This document shows, one piece after another, positions 54,749 through 63,904 of a stretch of DNA of 64,000 nucleotides. The notes under the pieces are model-generated. The model was not told the DNA's origin. It did not search any database and saw only the letters and a program-made list of their open reading frames with translations. Position 1 is the first letter of the stretch. Every line of letters begins with the position of its first letter. This DNA is from Dromiciops gliroides (lineage: Eukaryota; Chordata; Mammalia; Microbiotheria; Microbiotheriidae): assembly GCF_019393635.1 (NCBI RefSeq), contig NC_057863.1, forward strand, positions 642,231,306 to 642,295,305. Direction: 5' to 3'. The translations under genes were made by a program, and so were the position numbers.

Positions 54749-57700
54749 CCAAAAAACAAACAATAAACCCTCGTGAATCAGCCAATGTACCTCCTCCACT
54801 CCCCAGATTTACTCCAAAGACTCTCCGATCTCTCCCTAACTCCCCAACCCCATGACCAGCTCACGTCGGACTTGCAGCTGCACGGGTTCTGATCTCCCCC
54901 GGCCCATTTCATTGTACGCTTCACAACAGTAATTCCCAGCCTGCTGCCAAGTCACATTGGACAGAGTCAGATGTTCGCCCGAATTCTGCACACTCGTTTC
55001 ATCCTTGAACCAGGAGAAGCTGCCTTGGATCTCAGGGTTGCTGCTTTGGAGTAGACACCTCAGAGTCACTGATTCCCCCTCTTTCACTTCCAGGTGGGGA
55101 CTGGCTTTGATCATTATCTTTGGGGTATCTGGAAGGGCAGAGAGTAAGTCCAATGAAAAGAGGATATGTCTTGGAAGCCAAAGGAGGGGATTCCTTGGGA
55201 AGACTCAAAGGTCTCATCTTCTAGAACCCAACAGGAAAGATCCATGCAGTCTACACGGTCACACAGGACTCAGAGATGGAGGGGGCACTGTGACCTGGGC
55301 ATTATGGTAGGAAGGAAATCAAAAGTGATTCCACGGCTTAAAGGATTCTCAGGCTTCACTTTTCAGATGAGGAAATGGAGGCTCAGAGAGAGGACCCGAG
55401 CTTGCCCAAGGTAGCCCAGGTATTCAGAAGCAGCGTCAAGAACCCAACCCTGAGGGCAGCTAGGTGGCGCTGCAGTGGATAAAGCACTAGCCCTGGATTC
55501 AGGAGGACCTGAGTTCAAATGCGGCCTCAGACACTTGACACTTACTAGTTGTGTGACCCTGGACAAGTCACTTAACCCTCATTGCCCCACCAAAAAAAAA
55601 AAAGAATCCAACCCCGGTCTTGATGCTTCTGGGTCCAGCCCACAATTCCCTGGGTTGTGCTGCTTCTTACAACCTGGACCTTCCATGAAGGAAGAAGGTA
55701 GGGGGCAGCCAGGTGGCGCAGTGGATAGAGCACCAGCCCTGGAGTCAGGAGGACCTGAGTTCAAATCCGGCCTCAGACATTTGACACTTACTAGCTGTGT
55801 GACCCTGGGAAAGTCACTTAACCCCAATTGCCTCACTTAAAAAAAAAAAGAAAGAAAGAAGGTGGGATTTCAGCAGAGACTTGATGAAGCCAGAAGAGCC
55901 AGTCAGGCCCAGGACACAGCCAGTGCAAAAGCAGCAGGGAAGGTGGAACAGAACGTGCTTACATGTTAGTGCCTTAAACTGAATTGTAGTCTATTGTCTA
56001 TTGACCTTCAGCTGCGTTATCCTGAGGTCGATATTAAAATAAGTCTATGAGTTCAGGACAGAGGGCAGAAGGAGATGGGCTACAGCATCCTGGCATCTGT
56101 GTGTTGGGGAAGGGGAAGAGGCAGGAGGAATCTCCAGTTGGATCCACCATTGCCTATAGCTCCTATATCGAAGGTGACCGAGTTGTTCTTACCCCTCTCT
56201 CTGGACAGGCCACAGGAAAGATATTTGGGATTATGAAGATGATAATGATAGAGGAGTTCTTTCACAGTTAGGGAACGGGGACCCACAAGATAACATTCTG
56301 GAGGAGACTCACGCTTCACATCCAGCTTCAGGGTCTTCTTAGAGAGAAGCTGCCCATCAGTTTGAGAGAGGCTGCAAGCCAGCTCCTTGGTGTGGTACAT
56401 CCAGTCCAGACTGAATGTGAATTTGCTCTCCATCAAGATGCTCTGGGTTTCTATGGAGAATGAGTTCTTGACCTGGTCCTGTAGAGGCTCCTGCCTATCC
56501 AGGGACCAGAGCAACCTTACAGGGTCCTCAGGACAGAAGTGGTTCACAAAGCAGGTCACAGTGACTGTTTGGAACTCGTGGAGCTGCTGGGGGAGCTGAA
56601 TGTAGGGCTGAGGTGCAGACTCTGAGGGAGAAAAGCAAGGAGGGTCTAGGATGGGAGGAAGAAGGGGAGGGGACTCTTAGCCCTAATCTGGGAGGGTTGG
56701 AGAAGGGGACCCTCCACCTGGGAGTTTTCTCACAATCTCCATTAAGACAGCTTCCCAATTAGCCCTTCCTAACCCCAGCCACTGGCTGCCCAGTGGCCCC
56801 TTTGCTTCTTGGTGGTTGCTGTAGTAGTAGTAGTGGCAGTGGCAGTGGTGGAAGTGATGGTGGTGGTAGTGGTAGCAGTAGTGGTGGTGGTAGTGGCAGT
56901 GGCAGTGGCAGTGGTGGTAGTGATGTTGGTGGTGGTGGTAGTAGCAGCAGCAGTAGTACTAGTATTACTAGTACTAGTACTAGTACTAGTACTAATAGTA
57001 ATGCTCATTCTAGCAATAACAATAAGTAGGAGTAACAATAATAAAAGAAACTCTTCCCATTCCTATCGTGCTTTTAAAGTTGACAAGACACTTTGGTCAC
57101 AAGAGCCCCATGACATGGGCTCCCCCACCCCAAGCTGTTGCTGCTCCCTCTCCCCTTCCTGAAATTATTTCTCTTTGCATGTGTTTTGTTCCCTGCCCCT
57201 CCTCTCCCCCCAGAACGGAAGCCCCTGGAGAACAGGAAACTTCCATTTTTCTTTGTGTTCCCAGCCTCTTACACAATGCTTGGCACACAGTAAGTGCTTA
57301 ATAAAGGATGTTCAGTTGGAATGTGTATTATGCCCATTCTATAAAGAAGGATATTCTGTCTGGTCTTGCTCATCTGTCCAATTGAGAATTCTCCATGGAC
57401 AGGGATACTATCCCCCTTCAGACCATGGGCTGCCCTAGGACTGAGGACCTGCCTCTTCTATTGAGTTAACAGCTCCTTGAGACCAAGAACTGGGTCATCT
57501 CCAACTTTTGTGCCTCCCTGCCAGAGCCCAGCACAGAACAGCTCTTGCTCACAGAGTTTGCTTAGGGAGCTGGGGCCTGGGCTTAGAAGGGGAACCCCTC
57601 TCTGGAATGTCTTTCTTCCCCTTCCCCTGGTCCCTCACCAGTGACGTTGAGTTGCACATAGGACATCCACTTATCATGCTCGGCCATCATCCGCAGTCCC

Positions 57701-58492
57701 AGCTTCCCGCTGTCAGTAACTTGCACCTGAAGAATGAGCATGCTGCAGTTTTCTTCTCTTTGGTGACCCAGAAACTTGATTCTTTTGTTCTCACTGAGAT
57801 CATTTGTGTCAAAGAGCACAGTCCCATAGAATGAACTGTTGGCGTTACTGAACGACGGATTATGGAACAAGATTAAGCGATCTAGTTTCCGTATGCCTCT
57901 GATGTTGTTGTAGCTGCAGGGGATCTGGACGCAGGTGCCTTGCCAAGCGTAGAGGACTTCTGGCAGTTTGACATTCCAGTAACAGAGACCCAGAACCAGG
58001 CATTCTGGGGCCCAGTGGCACGAAGGAGAGAAAAGGAGGGGATGGGGTCAAGGGAGAAGAACATGAAACAAACAGTTACACAAAGACTAGACTGAGATAA
58101 AACTGAGTGGAGCCCATGGAGAAAGAGGAAGAGCACCTGAAACCCAGAGAAATGGTCAAGAGAGGTGTCTCCCCAATAGGCTTTCCAATGAGGACAACTT
58201 CTCCCACCCCCTCTTCCTTTATTATTTTTTTTTTGGAGGGCAATGAGGGTTAAGTGACTTGCCCAGGGTCACACAGCTAGTAAGTGTCAAGTGTCTGAGG
58301 CTGGATTTGAACTCAGGTCTTCCTGAATCCAGGGCTGGTGCTTTATCCACTGTGCCACCTAGCTGCCCCCTCCCTCCTCTCCACAGAATCCTCTTGCCTA
58401 AAATCTCACACCCCCCCCCCTCAACACCTGCTCCCAGGGGCCACCAACGGGCCCTTACCAGCAACCAGAATGGAAAGATGAAGGAGGCTCAT
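49565..58492 (-). CDS. CD22: CD22 (Siglec-2), 13 coding segments
   Basis: Assembled by eye from 13 segments with GT/AG borders and conserved phases; total 2511 nt, 836 residues (human 847). This B-cell surface lectin binds alpha2,6-sialic acid and recruits SHP-1 to dampen B-cell receptor signalling. Order: signal peptide, V-set Ig, six C2 Ig domains, one transmembrane helix, and a tail with tyrosine motifs INYATL, VTYSVL, YENV, LHYSEL and VEYVTL. The sialic-acid arginine of the V-set is kept in SGKLGLRM. Segments: 58492-58459, 58004-57639, 56621-56313, 55128-54865, 54558-54298, 53520-53260, 53077-52814, 52678-52415, 51894-51807, 51504-51426, 50972-50866, 50278-50200, 49699-49565. All Ig-domain exons are phase 1-1. 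The coding exon 1 has an acceptor before the ATG, so a noncoding exon lies upstream. No defect seen. Confidence 0.96.
49881..50048 (+). repeat. Short tRNA-SINE with internal deletion, CD22 intron
   Basis: Element 49895-50034. The head runs from CTAGGTGG straight to CCCTGGAGTC, losing about 20 bases. Flanks AAGAAACGGTGGCA and AAGAAACAGTGGCA. Confidence 0.9.
50200..50278 (-). CDS. CD22: CD22 tail exon with ITIM VTYSVL
   Basis: Reads PYLETTPVTLQTEDQSVTYS then VLQKPYR, between CTAG acceptor and CGG|GTAAGG donor. The human equivalent is DDTVTYSALHKRQ. Confidence 0.93.
50459..50735. repeat. Polypyrimidine/polypurine (CTCCTCC)n tract
   Basis: About 275 bases of almost pure C/T on the plus strand (GGA/GAA repeats on the minus, transcribed, strand). 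Higher-order blocks such as TCCTCCCTCTCTTCCTCCC recur. It fills nearly half of the intron between the two ITIM exons. Confidence 0.97.
50866..50972 (-). CDS. CD22: CD22 tail exon with ITIM INYATL
   Basis: Starts VRRPQSTAAPQYLGYYNPAM and continues EERINYATLQFPARAP. Acceptor TTTCTCAG, donor CC|GTAAGT (phase 2). Human reads GCYNPMMEDGISYTTLRFPE. Confidence 0.95.
51150..51315 (-). repeat. MIR-like CORE-SINE in a CD22 intron
   Basis: CCATTTGACAGATCTAGACA and AGAGTCACACAGCCCACAGT in antisense MIR order. Confidence 0.6.
51426..51504 (-). CDS. CD22: CD22 juxtamembrane exon
   Basis: Reads WKKIRGEQNFQEQPRRQGSF then FIRNKK, matching human SFFVRNKK. Borders TACAG and AAG|GTAGGA. Confidence 0.92.
51611..51794 (+). 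repeat. Short tRNA-SINE in a CD22 intron, perfect 15-bp TSD
   Basis: Element 51626-51779; GAAAAGAGACCCCAG at 51611-51625 and 51780-51794. It ends only 12 bases before the donor of the transmembrane exon. Confidence 0.93.
51807..51894 (-). CDS. CD22: CD22 transmembrane exon
   Basis: Reads SPETIGKRTALGLGVCLAVF then FLALLGVR, a hydrophobic helix preceded by the same SPETIG stem as human. Confidence 0.94.
52415..52678 (-). CDS. CD22: CD22 exon: seventh Ig domain (C2)
   Basis: Starts YPPRHFQVSINPGDTVMEKT; Cys of B strand in VVLTCEADANP and Cys of F strand in SGAYWCHGTN. Donor TAT T|GTAAG. Confidence 0.94.
52814..53077 (-). CDS. CD22: CD22 exon: sixth Ig domain (C2)
   Basis: Reads YAPRDVKVILLTPKADIQSK; CDFSSSHPADVHYSWTQNGK; SSISPEDSGLYSCLVTNSIG. 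It parallels human YAPRDVRV...CDFSSSHPK...SISPEDAGSYSCWVNNSIG. It has no internal ATG start of length, so it is invisible as a conventional ORF. Confidence 0.94.
53260..53520 (-). CDS. CD22: CD22 exon: fifth Ig domain (C2)
   Basis: Starts YPPTGVSVTIVNQTPIQEGD; CSYEQSNPTPYSYSW; ESVTCWACNDECSQATPLHL. The human pattern CAACNSWCSWASP is retained in form. Confidence 0.94.
53898..54067 (-). repeat. Short tRNA-SINE in a CD22 intron
   Basis: About 53911-54054; flanks CGCAATGACTTTT and CACAATGACTTTT. Confidence 0.9.
54298..54558 (-). CDS. CD22: CD22 exon: fourth Ig domain (C2)
   Basis: Starts HSPVSKVLSADFKVMENRTV; ELTCETVAYPPPTNFTWYHA; QYTCLAENSEGRGEVSEKAW. Confidence 0.94.
54688..54746 (+). repeat. 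(CA)n microsatellite in a CD22 intron
   Basis: About 26 CA units with one interruption near the left end. Confidence 0.97.
54865..55128 (-). CDS. CD22: CD22 exon: third Ig domain (C2)
   Basis: Starts HTPKIMIKASPHLEVKEGES; LRCLLQSSNPEIQGSFSWFK; GNYCCEAYNEMGRGRSEPVQ. Human reads HTPKLEIKV...GKYCCQVSNDVGPGRSEEV. Confidence 0.95.
55330..55440 (-). repeat. MIR-like fragment in a CD22 intron
   Basis: CTTTTCAGATGAGGAAATGG with CTCAGAGAGAGG in antisense MIR order. Confidence 0.55.
55438..55614 (+). repeat. Short tRNA-SINE in a CD22 intron
   Basis: About 55451-55601; flanks AAGAACCCAACCC and AAGAATCCAACCC. The head carries a 2-base insertion (GGCGCTGCAGTGG). Confidence 0.88.
55700..55855 (+). repeat. 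Short tRNA-SINE in a CD22 intron
   Basis: Head GGGGGCAGCCAGGTGGCGC to poly-A and (GAAA)n. Same orientation as the copy 100 bases to its left. Confidence 0.88.
56313..56621 (-). CDS. CD22: CD22 exon: second Ig domain
   Basis: Starts ESAPQPYIQLPQQLHEFQTV; TVTCFVNHFCPEDPVRLLWS; ends LLSKKTLKLDVK. Human reads [20 protein letters not shown]. Confidence 0.94.
56809..57005. repeat. Trinucleotide-type array ending in (ACTAGT)n
   Basis: Degenerate (GTGGTA)n/(TGGCAG)n from 56809 to about 56952, then TAGTACTAGTATTACTAGTA and repeated ACTAGT to 56992. ACTAGT is self-complementary. It lies in the CD22 intron between the V-set and second Ig exons. Confidence 0.95.
57639..58004 (-). CDS. CD22: CD22 exon: V-set sialic-acid-binding domain
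   Basis: Reads LPEVLYAWQGTCVQIPCSYN after the signal peptide end; LILFHNPSFSNANSSFYGTV; SGKLGLRMMAEHDKWMSYVQ then LNVT. The Arg in GLRM matches the sialic-acid arginine of human CD22. Acceptor CCCCAG, donor ACT G|GTGAGG. Confidence 0.95.
58224..58369 (-). repeat. Short tRNA-SINE in the first CD22 coding intron
   Basis: Poly-T left, CCACCTAGCTGCCCC right. It lies 90 bases from the donor of the signal-peptide exon. Confidence 0.88.
58459..58492 (-). CDS. CD22: CD22 exon with start codon and signal peptide
   Basis: ATG at 58492 gives MSLLHLSILVA, then G|GTAAGG, spliced in phase 1 to the V-set exon. Exon acceptor CCCTTTTCAG ends at 58521, so part of the exon (58520-58493) is 5' UTR. Confidence 0.9.
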
Positions 58493-58520
58493 AATGACAC
58501 CCCTGGCCGGCTCAGGGTTC

Positions 58521-60267
58521 CTGAAAAGGGAAAACCAGTTTTCAGGTTAGTCAAGTGACTTCTTTTCTCCAGGCTGCATTCCTTGGTTTCTCCCGTCCAG
58601 CTCTGAATGATTGTGGCTTTCCTTCTGAGTCCCCTTTGTGTGCTCAAAGTACACGGTTTTCATCTGTGATTGCACATCTGTCTGGCTTCCTCACCCCTTT
58701 GAATGTTTGAGCAGGGGCATGCCACTTACAGTTCATAGCTGGGTTTGTATATCTCATCTCCCCTTTATACTGGGAGTTGGGGGATGAGATTCCTTCTCCT
58801 TCTGTTTTCTCTCTCCCCCATGACATCCAGTCTAGCATTTTGTCCAGGGGAAACTCATTTAAGGATGCTGACTCACTGAGTCCACTGGTGAGCTAAGCAA
58901 GGTCATGATGAGGAGGACCCTGTCTGCAGGCCCTTCATGGGCCTACTCCCTCCACCTCAACGTCGACTCGACTTTCTGAATGCACGAATATTGCCTCCCT
59001 TGTCCCTGGTTATGATTAACATTTGCATAAAGTTAAATCTGTCTCTTTTTACATGGCAAGTGCCATTAGCGTGGTCCCTTGGGGAATGACCAGGATGTGC
59101 CAATAGAGTGTGTCTCCTGTCACATCAGATTCACTCCCATCTCTACCCTTTTTGCCGCCTCATGTATTTCCCTTCTTAAAGCTTGTGGGGAAAAAAAAAG
59201 GCACAGGAGCAAACAGGAAGATGGAAGAAGCCCAGTAGGCTGGCCTTTGGAATAAACAGAACTCCCAAAGTTACAAGTGGAGAGAGATGCCCTGGAGAAG
59301 CTGAATGCAACGAAACCTTACCTCCTCCGGGTCTCCGCAGTAGGCTGAACGCAAGGATAAATGGGTCTATCCCATAGTAAAGAGCATAGCTCTCAATCAT
59401 TAGGCCCAACCTCAGCCAGCACATGCCATCCAATTCCCCAAAAAGTCCTCAGCTCTGAGCCAAGTCCGCTCCTGCCATACCCTGATCAGGAACCTGACTC
59501 AGGACCCCAGGGTGAAAAGGAAGTGGGCTACTTCTCCTTGCTTGAGGCAAACAGGAAGTCTCAGGCTAGCTACCATTAGGGGTGCTCTCCTTAGTCCTGA
59601 GTTCAGGGGACAAAGAGAAGGAGGGTGAGGATAAATCAGGACCCAGACATGGGAGATGTTGTAGCCCATGTTAAAGTTCATTTCAGGGCAACATCAAGGA
59701 GAGGGAAGTTAGTAGTGACGAAGGAGGGCAGCTTGGCCCTTGAATGGGGTTACAAGGATGGCTGGGGAGGGAGTCAAAGAGAAAGGGAAGATGTAAGACA
59801 AGGAGAGAGTAGGGTGCCTTTTTACCTGCTTCTTGCACATCTTCCCTTTCTCCCTCCTTATGGGTGAGAACAGCAATAATGAGAAAGAGGAAGTTGTTTG
59901 CTTTTTACATCTAGCCCTGACCAGTGACTCAGTCAGTCTCCTCCCCTATCTTGAAGCTCTAGGGGTAACTGAGAGCCAATCTGAAAGCTTTGATGGAGTA
60001 GAAAGAGAAAGAATTGGGGGTGAAGAGGAACTACTAATTTACTTAGATGCAGGTCTTGGTTATTTGACTGATGGAGGTACAGAGTGGAATGTGTTTAACA
60101 TCAGGTTAGCTGGCCACTTTAGCATGCCCCTGGCTACTGTCTGCCCTCGTTTTCCATTCTTGACCTACTGAGCTCAAGAAATTAAAATTCATTTCAGTAC
60201 AATCTAAGAACCAAGCAAATTTCAAAGACTCATGTGTTGTTGTTTTTTTAATTATCTAAAGCATTAT
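58521..60267. other. CD22 5' flank
   Basis: Must contain, or lead to, the noncoding first exon and promoter of CD22. I could not fix the donor or a core promoter. No MAG exon (the next gene to the right in human) was recognised here. Confidence 0.4.
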
Positions 60268-60532
60268 GGATCTGTTGTTGTTGAGTCATTTCAGTTGTGT
60301 CCAACTCTTTGTGACCCCATCTGGAGTTTTCTTGGCAGAGAGACTTGGAGTGATTTGCCATTTTCTTCTCCAGCTCATTTTATAGATGAGGAAACTGAGG
60401 CAAACAGGGTGAAGTGACTTGCCCAGGGTCACACAACTAGTAAGTATATGAGGTCAGATTTGAACTCATGAAGGTGAGTCTTCTAACTCCAGGCCCAGTG
60501 CTCTATTTACTATAGTGCCTCCTTGCTGCTAG
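60268..60532 (-). repeat. MAR1-type CORE-SINE, near full length
   Basis: GTTGTTGTTGAGTCATTTCA, AACTCTTTGTGACCCCATCT, CTCCAGCTCATTTTATAGAT, GTGACTTGCCCAGGGTCACA. Confidence 0.88.
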
Positions 60533-61224
60533 AGTGGGTTATCTGCCATTTAAAAATTATCCATTATTCCCAGAGCACAGAAGTAGGGGAATGGGGTAGA
60601 AGGTGTAGTGAGAGCCTCCTCAAAGTGGAATGAGCTGCCTCAGCTGACAGCAGCTTCTGGGCCTTCAAGCAAAGCCTGGATGGCATAGAAGGGATCCTCC
60701 AGCGGGGGTGGGTTGGCCTTTGAGGTCCCTCCCAACTTGGAGATTCTGAGACCCTTCTCCATTTGAGAAGACAACTGGGAGGTTGGTGGTTGGTGGTTTT
60801 CATTTTCACACTGGCCCTGAAATGATAGTTTCTAGACAGAGAGACCATCTGATCTGGTACCAAGGATGACAAAAGAGAAAGTTTTTACAGTTGAAACCCC
60901 ATCATTCATCACCACCCTGATCAATGTTTCAAAGTTCGGATAAATGGAGGCCAAGTTATATAGATCCTACTTTGGGGGAAAGTTCTGCTCCTTCTCTTCA
61001 TCCCTTCCCCACAAATGCTACCAGGAAATCATGAAAGAGAAAAGGAATCGTTATGGGATAAGCAGGGGGGAAGACAACAGATGAGGAGACTGGCTCCATC
61101 CTCTTCAACCATCCCCCTTCGTCCTCTTCAACCATCTCCCTCCCTCTTTCTGGACAATGGCTTCTCCTTGAATTTTCATGACTCTCTTCCTGCCTGCTTC
61201 TCCTACTTTTCTAGGTTCTCCTTT
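60533..61224. repeat. CR1/L3 fragment and unique sequence
   Basis: 60600-60760 holds CR1/L3 sense phrases (GGCCTTCAAGCAAAGCCTGG, AGGTCCCTCCCAACTTGGAG). The rest is unassigned. Confidence 0.5.
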
Positions 61225-61537
61225 GGGGCAGCTAGGTAGTAGAGTGGATAGAGCACTGGGCTCAAAGTTGGGAGGATCTGAGTTCAAATCTCACCTCAGA
61301 CCCTTACTAGCTGTGTGACCCTGGGCAAGTCACCTAACCCCAGTTGCCTCAAATATCTGGGGTCATCTCTAGTCACCCTGATGTATATCTTGCCACTGGA
61401 CCTGGATGACTGTGGAGGAGAGAGTGAGGTTGGTGACCTTGCACAGTCTTCCCTCCCTTAAATCCAATTCATTGCAAGTCATCACCTCACCTCCTGATGT
61501 CATGGTCTTCTGGAAGGAAGGACAAACAACACAACAG
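61225..61537 (+). repeat. Composite SINE: tRNA-like head with a third type of tail
   Basis: Head GGGGCAGCTAGGTAGTAGAG to CACCTAACCCCAGTTGCCTC, then a distinct 200-base tail with GGTCATCTCTAGTCACCCTG, CCAATTCATTGCAAGTCATC and GATGTCATGGTCTTCTGGAA, ending GACAAACAACACAACAG. Confidence 0.8.
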
Positions 61538-62387
61538 CTTTTCCTTCACAGGCATCTTTTACTGGATCATCATCACAGTGTAAAGGTGAGGTATTCTTTC
61601 CCACCCCATTCAATCAGGAAGTCCGAGCCAGCCAAATCCATTTAAAGGGTAACTAGGTATGAACAAGGCCTTTTTTAAATTTGGGAGGAAGGAGGTGCTT
61701 TGATCATTGGATGAACAGATAGAGGGTACTACATTTAAAAAAATAATCCTGTGATTGACTGAAAGCATCAGACATATCTCTGGGTCTGTGTATATAACAC
61801 AGTGAGCCAATTCAGAATTGTGCCTTCCAGCAGCAGTGGTGGTCAAATGCAGAAGTGAAGAACACTTGAGAAGGAACTGCCCTTTGTAGAAGTGAAGGGA
61901 TGGTTTTCCCCATTCCCAACACCACTGACCACTATGTGGTGACCTTGGGAACTTCAAAAGATCAGGAGGAAGTTCCTATGGACATCAGGGGGCAGTAAAA
62001 TCTTAAGGCAGAACTTTCATTGGAAACTGGGGGATATACCAAGGACAAACTCAAAGCACCAAGGAAAGACACTGACCCTCAAAGCTGAGTAGAGAGCTTT
62101 ACCTAAGGAAAACTTCATAAGAACTCTACAATGGAAGGAACCTGGAGCTGGGAGTTTTCTCTTTGTCTACAAGTAGTCTCTTAAGTTTGAACCCACCCTC
62201 TCCAAGAACCTTGTGGATGCATGGGAAGAGTTTGTTCCAGTTAGGGAAGATGTCTCTGTGGCAACTGTCCTTGCTATACCTGTTTAGTAAATACCTTTTT
62301 GTAAAAGATCAAGAATCAATGGGACGTATATTGGTAGACGCCTCTATGCAACCATACTAGACAACCCAGTCCCTTAGGGTTACCTTT
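61538..62387. other. Intergenic, nothing recognised
   Basis: No exon or named repeat seen. Confidence 0.4.
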
Positions 62388-62572
62388 AGAACTCTAAGAA
62401 AAGGGGCAGCTAGGTAGCACAGTGGATAGAGCACTGGCCCTGGATTCAGGAGGACCTGAGTTCAAATTTGGCCTCAGACACTTAACACTTACTAGCTGTG
62501 TGACCCTGGGCAAGTCACTTAACCCCAATTGCCTCACCAAAAAAAAAAAAAAAAAAAAGAACTCTGAGGAAA
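62388..62572 (+). repeat. Short tRNA-SINE with TSD
   Basis: Element 62403-62557, poly-A of about 20; flanks AGAACTCTAAGAAAA and AGAACTCTGAGGAAA. Confidence 0.9.
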
Positions 62573-62639
62573 GAAGAAGTTCAAAAGTTTAACTAGAATT
62601 CCTAGAAGAAAAGTAAGAGGTTTGTGGTGGGTTTTTTAA

Positions 62640-63400
62640 AATGCTAACCCTGATTTGTAAATGAAATGAGAGTGCTAAAGGAAATGATTGGGAAAGAAAT
62701 GAGAATCAAAAAGGAAATTAACATCTTGACACAAGAGGAACAAAACCTGACCTAAACAACACACTCTGAAATTTTGAATGGACCAAAAAGTAGTTAACAA
62801 TTCCATGAGAAAAGAAATATTGCAACAAAGTCAACTGACTGAAAAAATACTAGAAAGTGTAAGGAATTTCATATCAAAACAACTGACCTGACAAATAAAT
62901 CAAAGGAAAAATCATTTAAGAATCGTTACTTAAAACCATGACCAAAAATTTTAAAGAGTCTACACCTCATAATTCAAGAAATCCTAAAAGAAAACTGCCC
63001 AGATCTCATAGAACCAGAAGGCAAAGTAAAAGTATAATGCATTTATTGACCATCTGGAAGAGGCCCCCAAACCAAAATTCCCAGGAGCATTTATAACTAA
63101 CGTTCAGAGCTTGTGGGTCAAAGAAAAAACTCAAGTACGGAGGTGCCACAGTCAGAATCACACAGGATTTGACAGCTCCTGCAAGGAAGCAGCGGAGAGC
63201 TTGGAATATGATATTCCAGCAAGGAAAAGATAGAGGTTCACAACCAGAAACACCTTACCCAACAAAACTGAATGTGATCTTATAGGGGGTAAATGGACCT
63301 CTAGTGAAAGAGAAAGTTGTCTGGAATTCTGGTTGAAAGTATAGGAGCTGTGTAGAAGCTTTTGGAATGCCAATACAGGAGTCAAGAGAAACATAAAAAG
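62640..63400 (+). mobile_element. LINE-1 ORF1 region, decayed
   Basis: Phrases of the marsupial L1 ORF1 occur in order: CAAGAAATCCTAAAAGAAAA with CTGCCCAGATC, GGAGGTGCCACAGTCAGAAT, GCTTGGAATATGATATTCCA, CACCTTACCCAACAAAACTG, and near 63380 GTCAAGAGAAACATAAAAAG at the ORF1 end. Multiple stops; not functional. The matching ORF2 piece appears at 63905. Confidence 0.65.
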
Positions 63401-63904
63401 TCTTCTCATCCCAGGAGGCCCCTCTGCCTCTGCCATCCCTTTGATTTCAACGAATTGCTTGGGTGGGTCATGCTCCCTTCTTCATTGATCTCCATTCACT
63501 CAAATTATTTGGGTAAACTAAAGCAATTTTGTCCCAAATACCCACCCATTTTCCCCATAACAGATACTTTTATAGAGGACTGATGGGGGTGATCATCTGA
63601 CTGTGGAAAGTTCCCTTATTGAGGGAGGACCATCCCCCACTGGTGGTGGCTGGGGGGATTGGGTGAGGAGTGGCTGTGCATCTCTCAAGCCATCTCTCTC
63701 CTCCCCAACAAAAGCAGCAGTTACACCTAATCTTATCTCCCCAGGGGTGAGGGAGACTGGAATGAAGGGTGGTGGTCCTGAAGCTAGCTCAGTACCAATC
63801 TGGTGCCACTTATCTCTTTAGGTGTATCTGTCCTTTGGTTTAGCTTCTCAAGGAGAAGATTCTTTGATGTACCCCAGAGAACTTCTGGGGTGCTAGGCCC
63901 CATA
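63401..63904. repeat. Insertion separating L1 ORF1 and ORF2 pieces, unassigned
   Basis: About 500 bases without L1 resemblance where the ORF2 start should be. An LTR-type fossil is possible, but no ends or duplication could be fixed. No gene seen. Confidence 0.35.

Noticed and set aside
56769-57162. Thr-, Val- and Ser/Gly-rich frames
   Set aside because: Translations of the trinucleotide-type array in a CD22 intron.
3047-62557. tRNA-like cloverleaf potential in SINE heads
   Set aside because: The heads derive from a tRNA but have A-rich tails and target duplications, so they are SINEs rather than tRNA genes.
7317-62560. Many frames reading like 'DRAPALESGGPEFKSGLRHL'
   Set aside because: All are translations of the tRNA-SINE; they recur wherever a SINE lies and are not genes.
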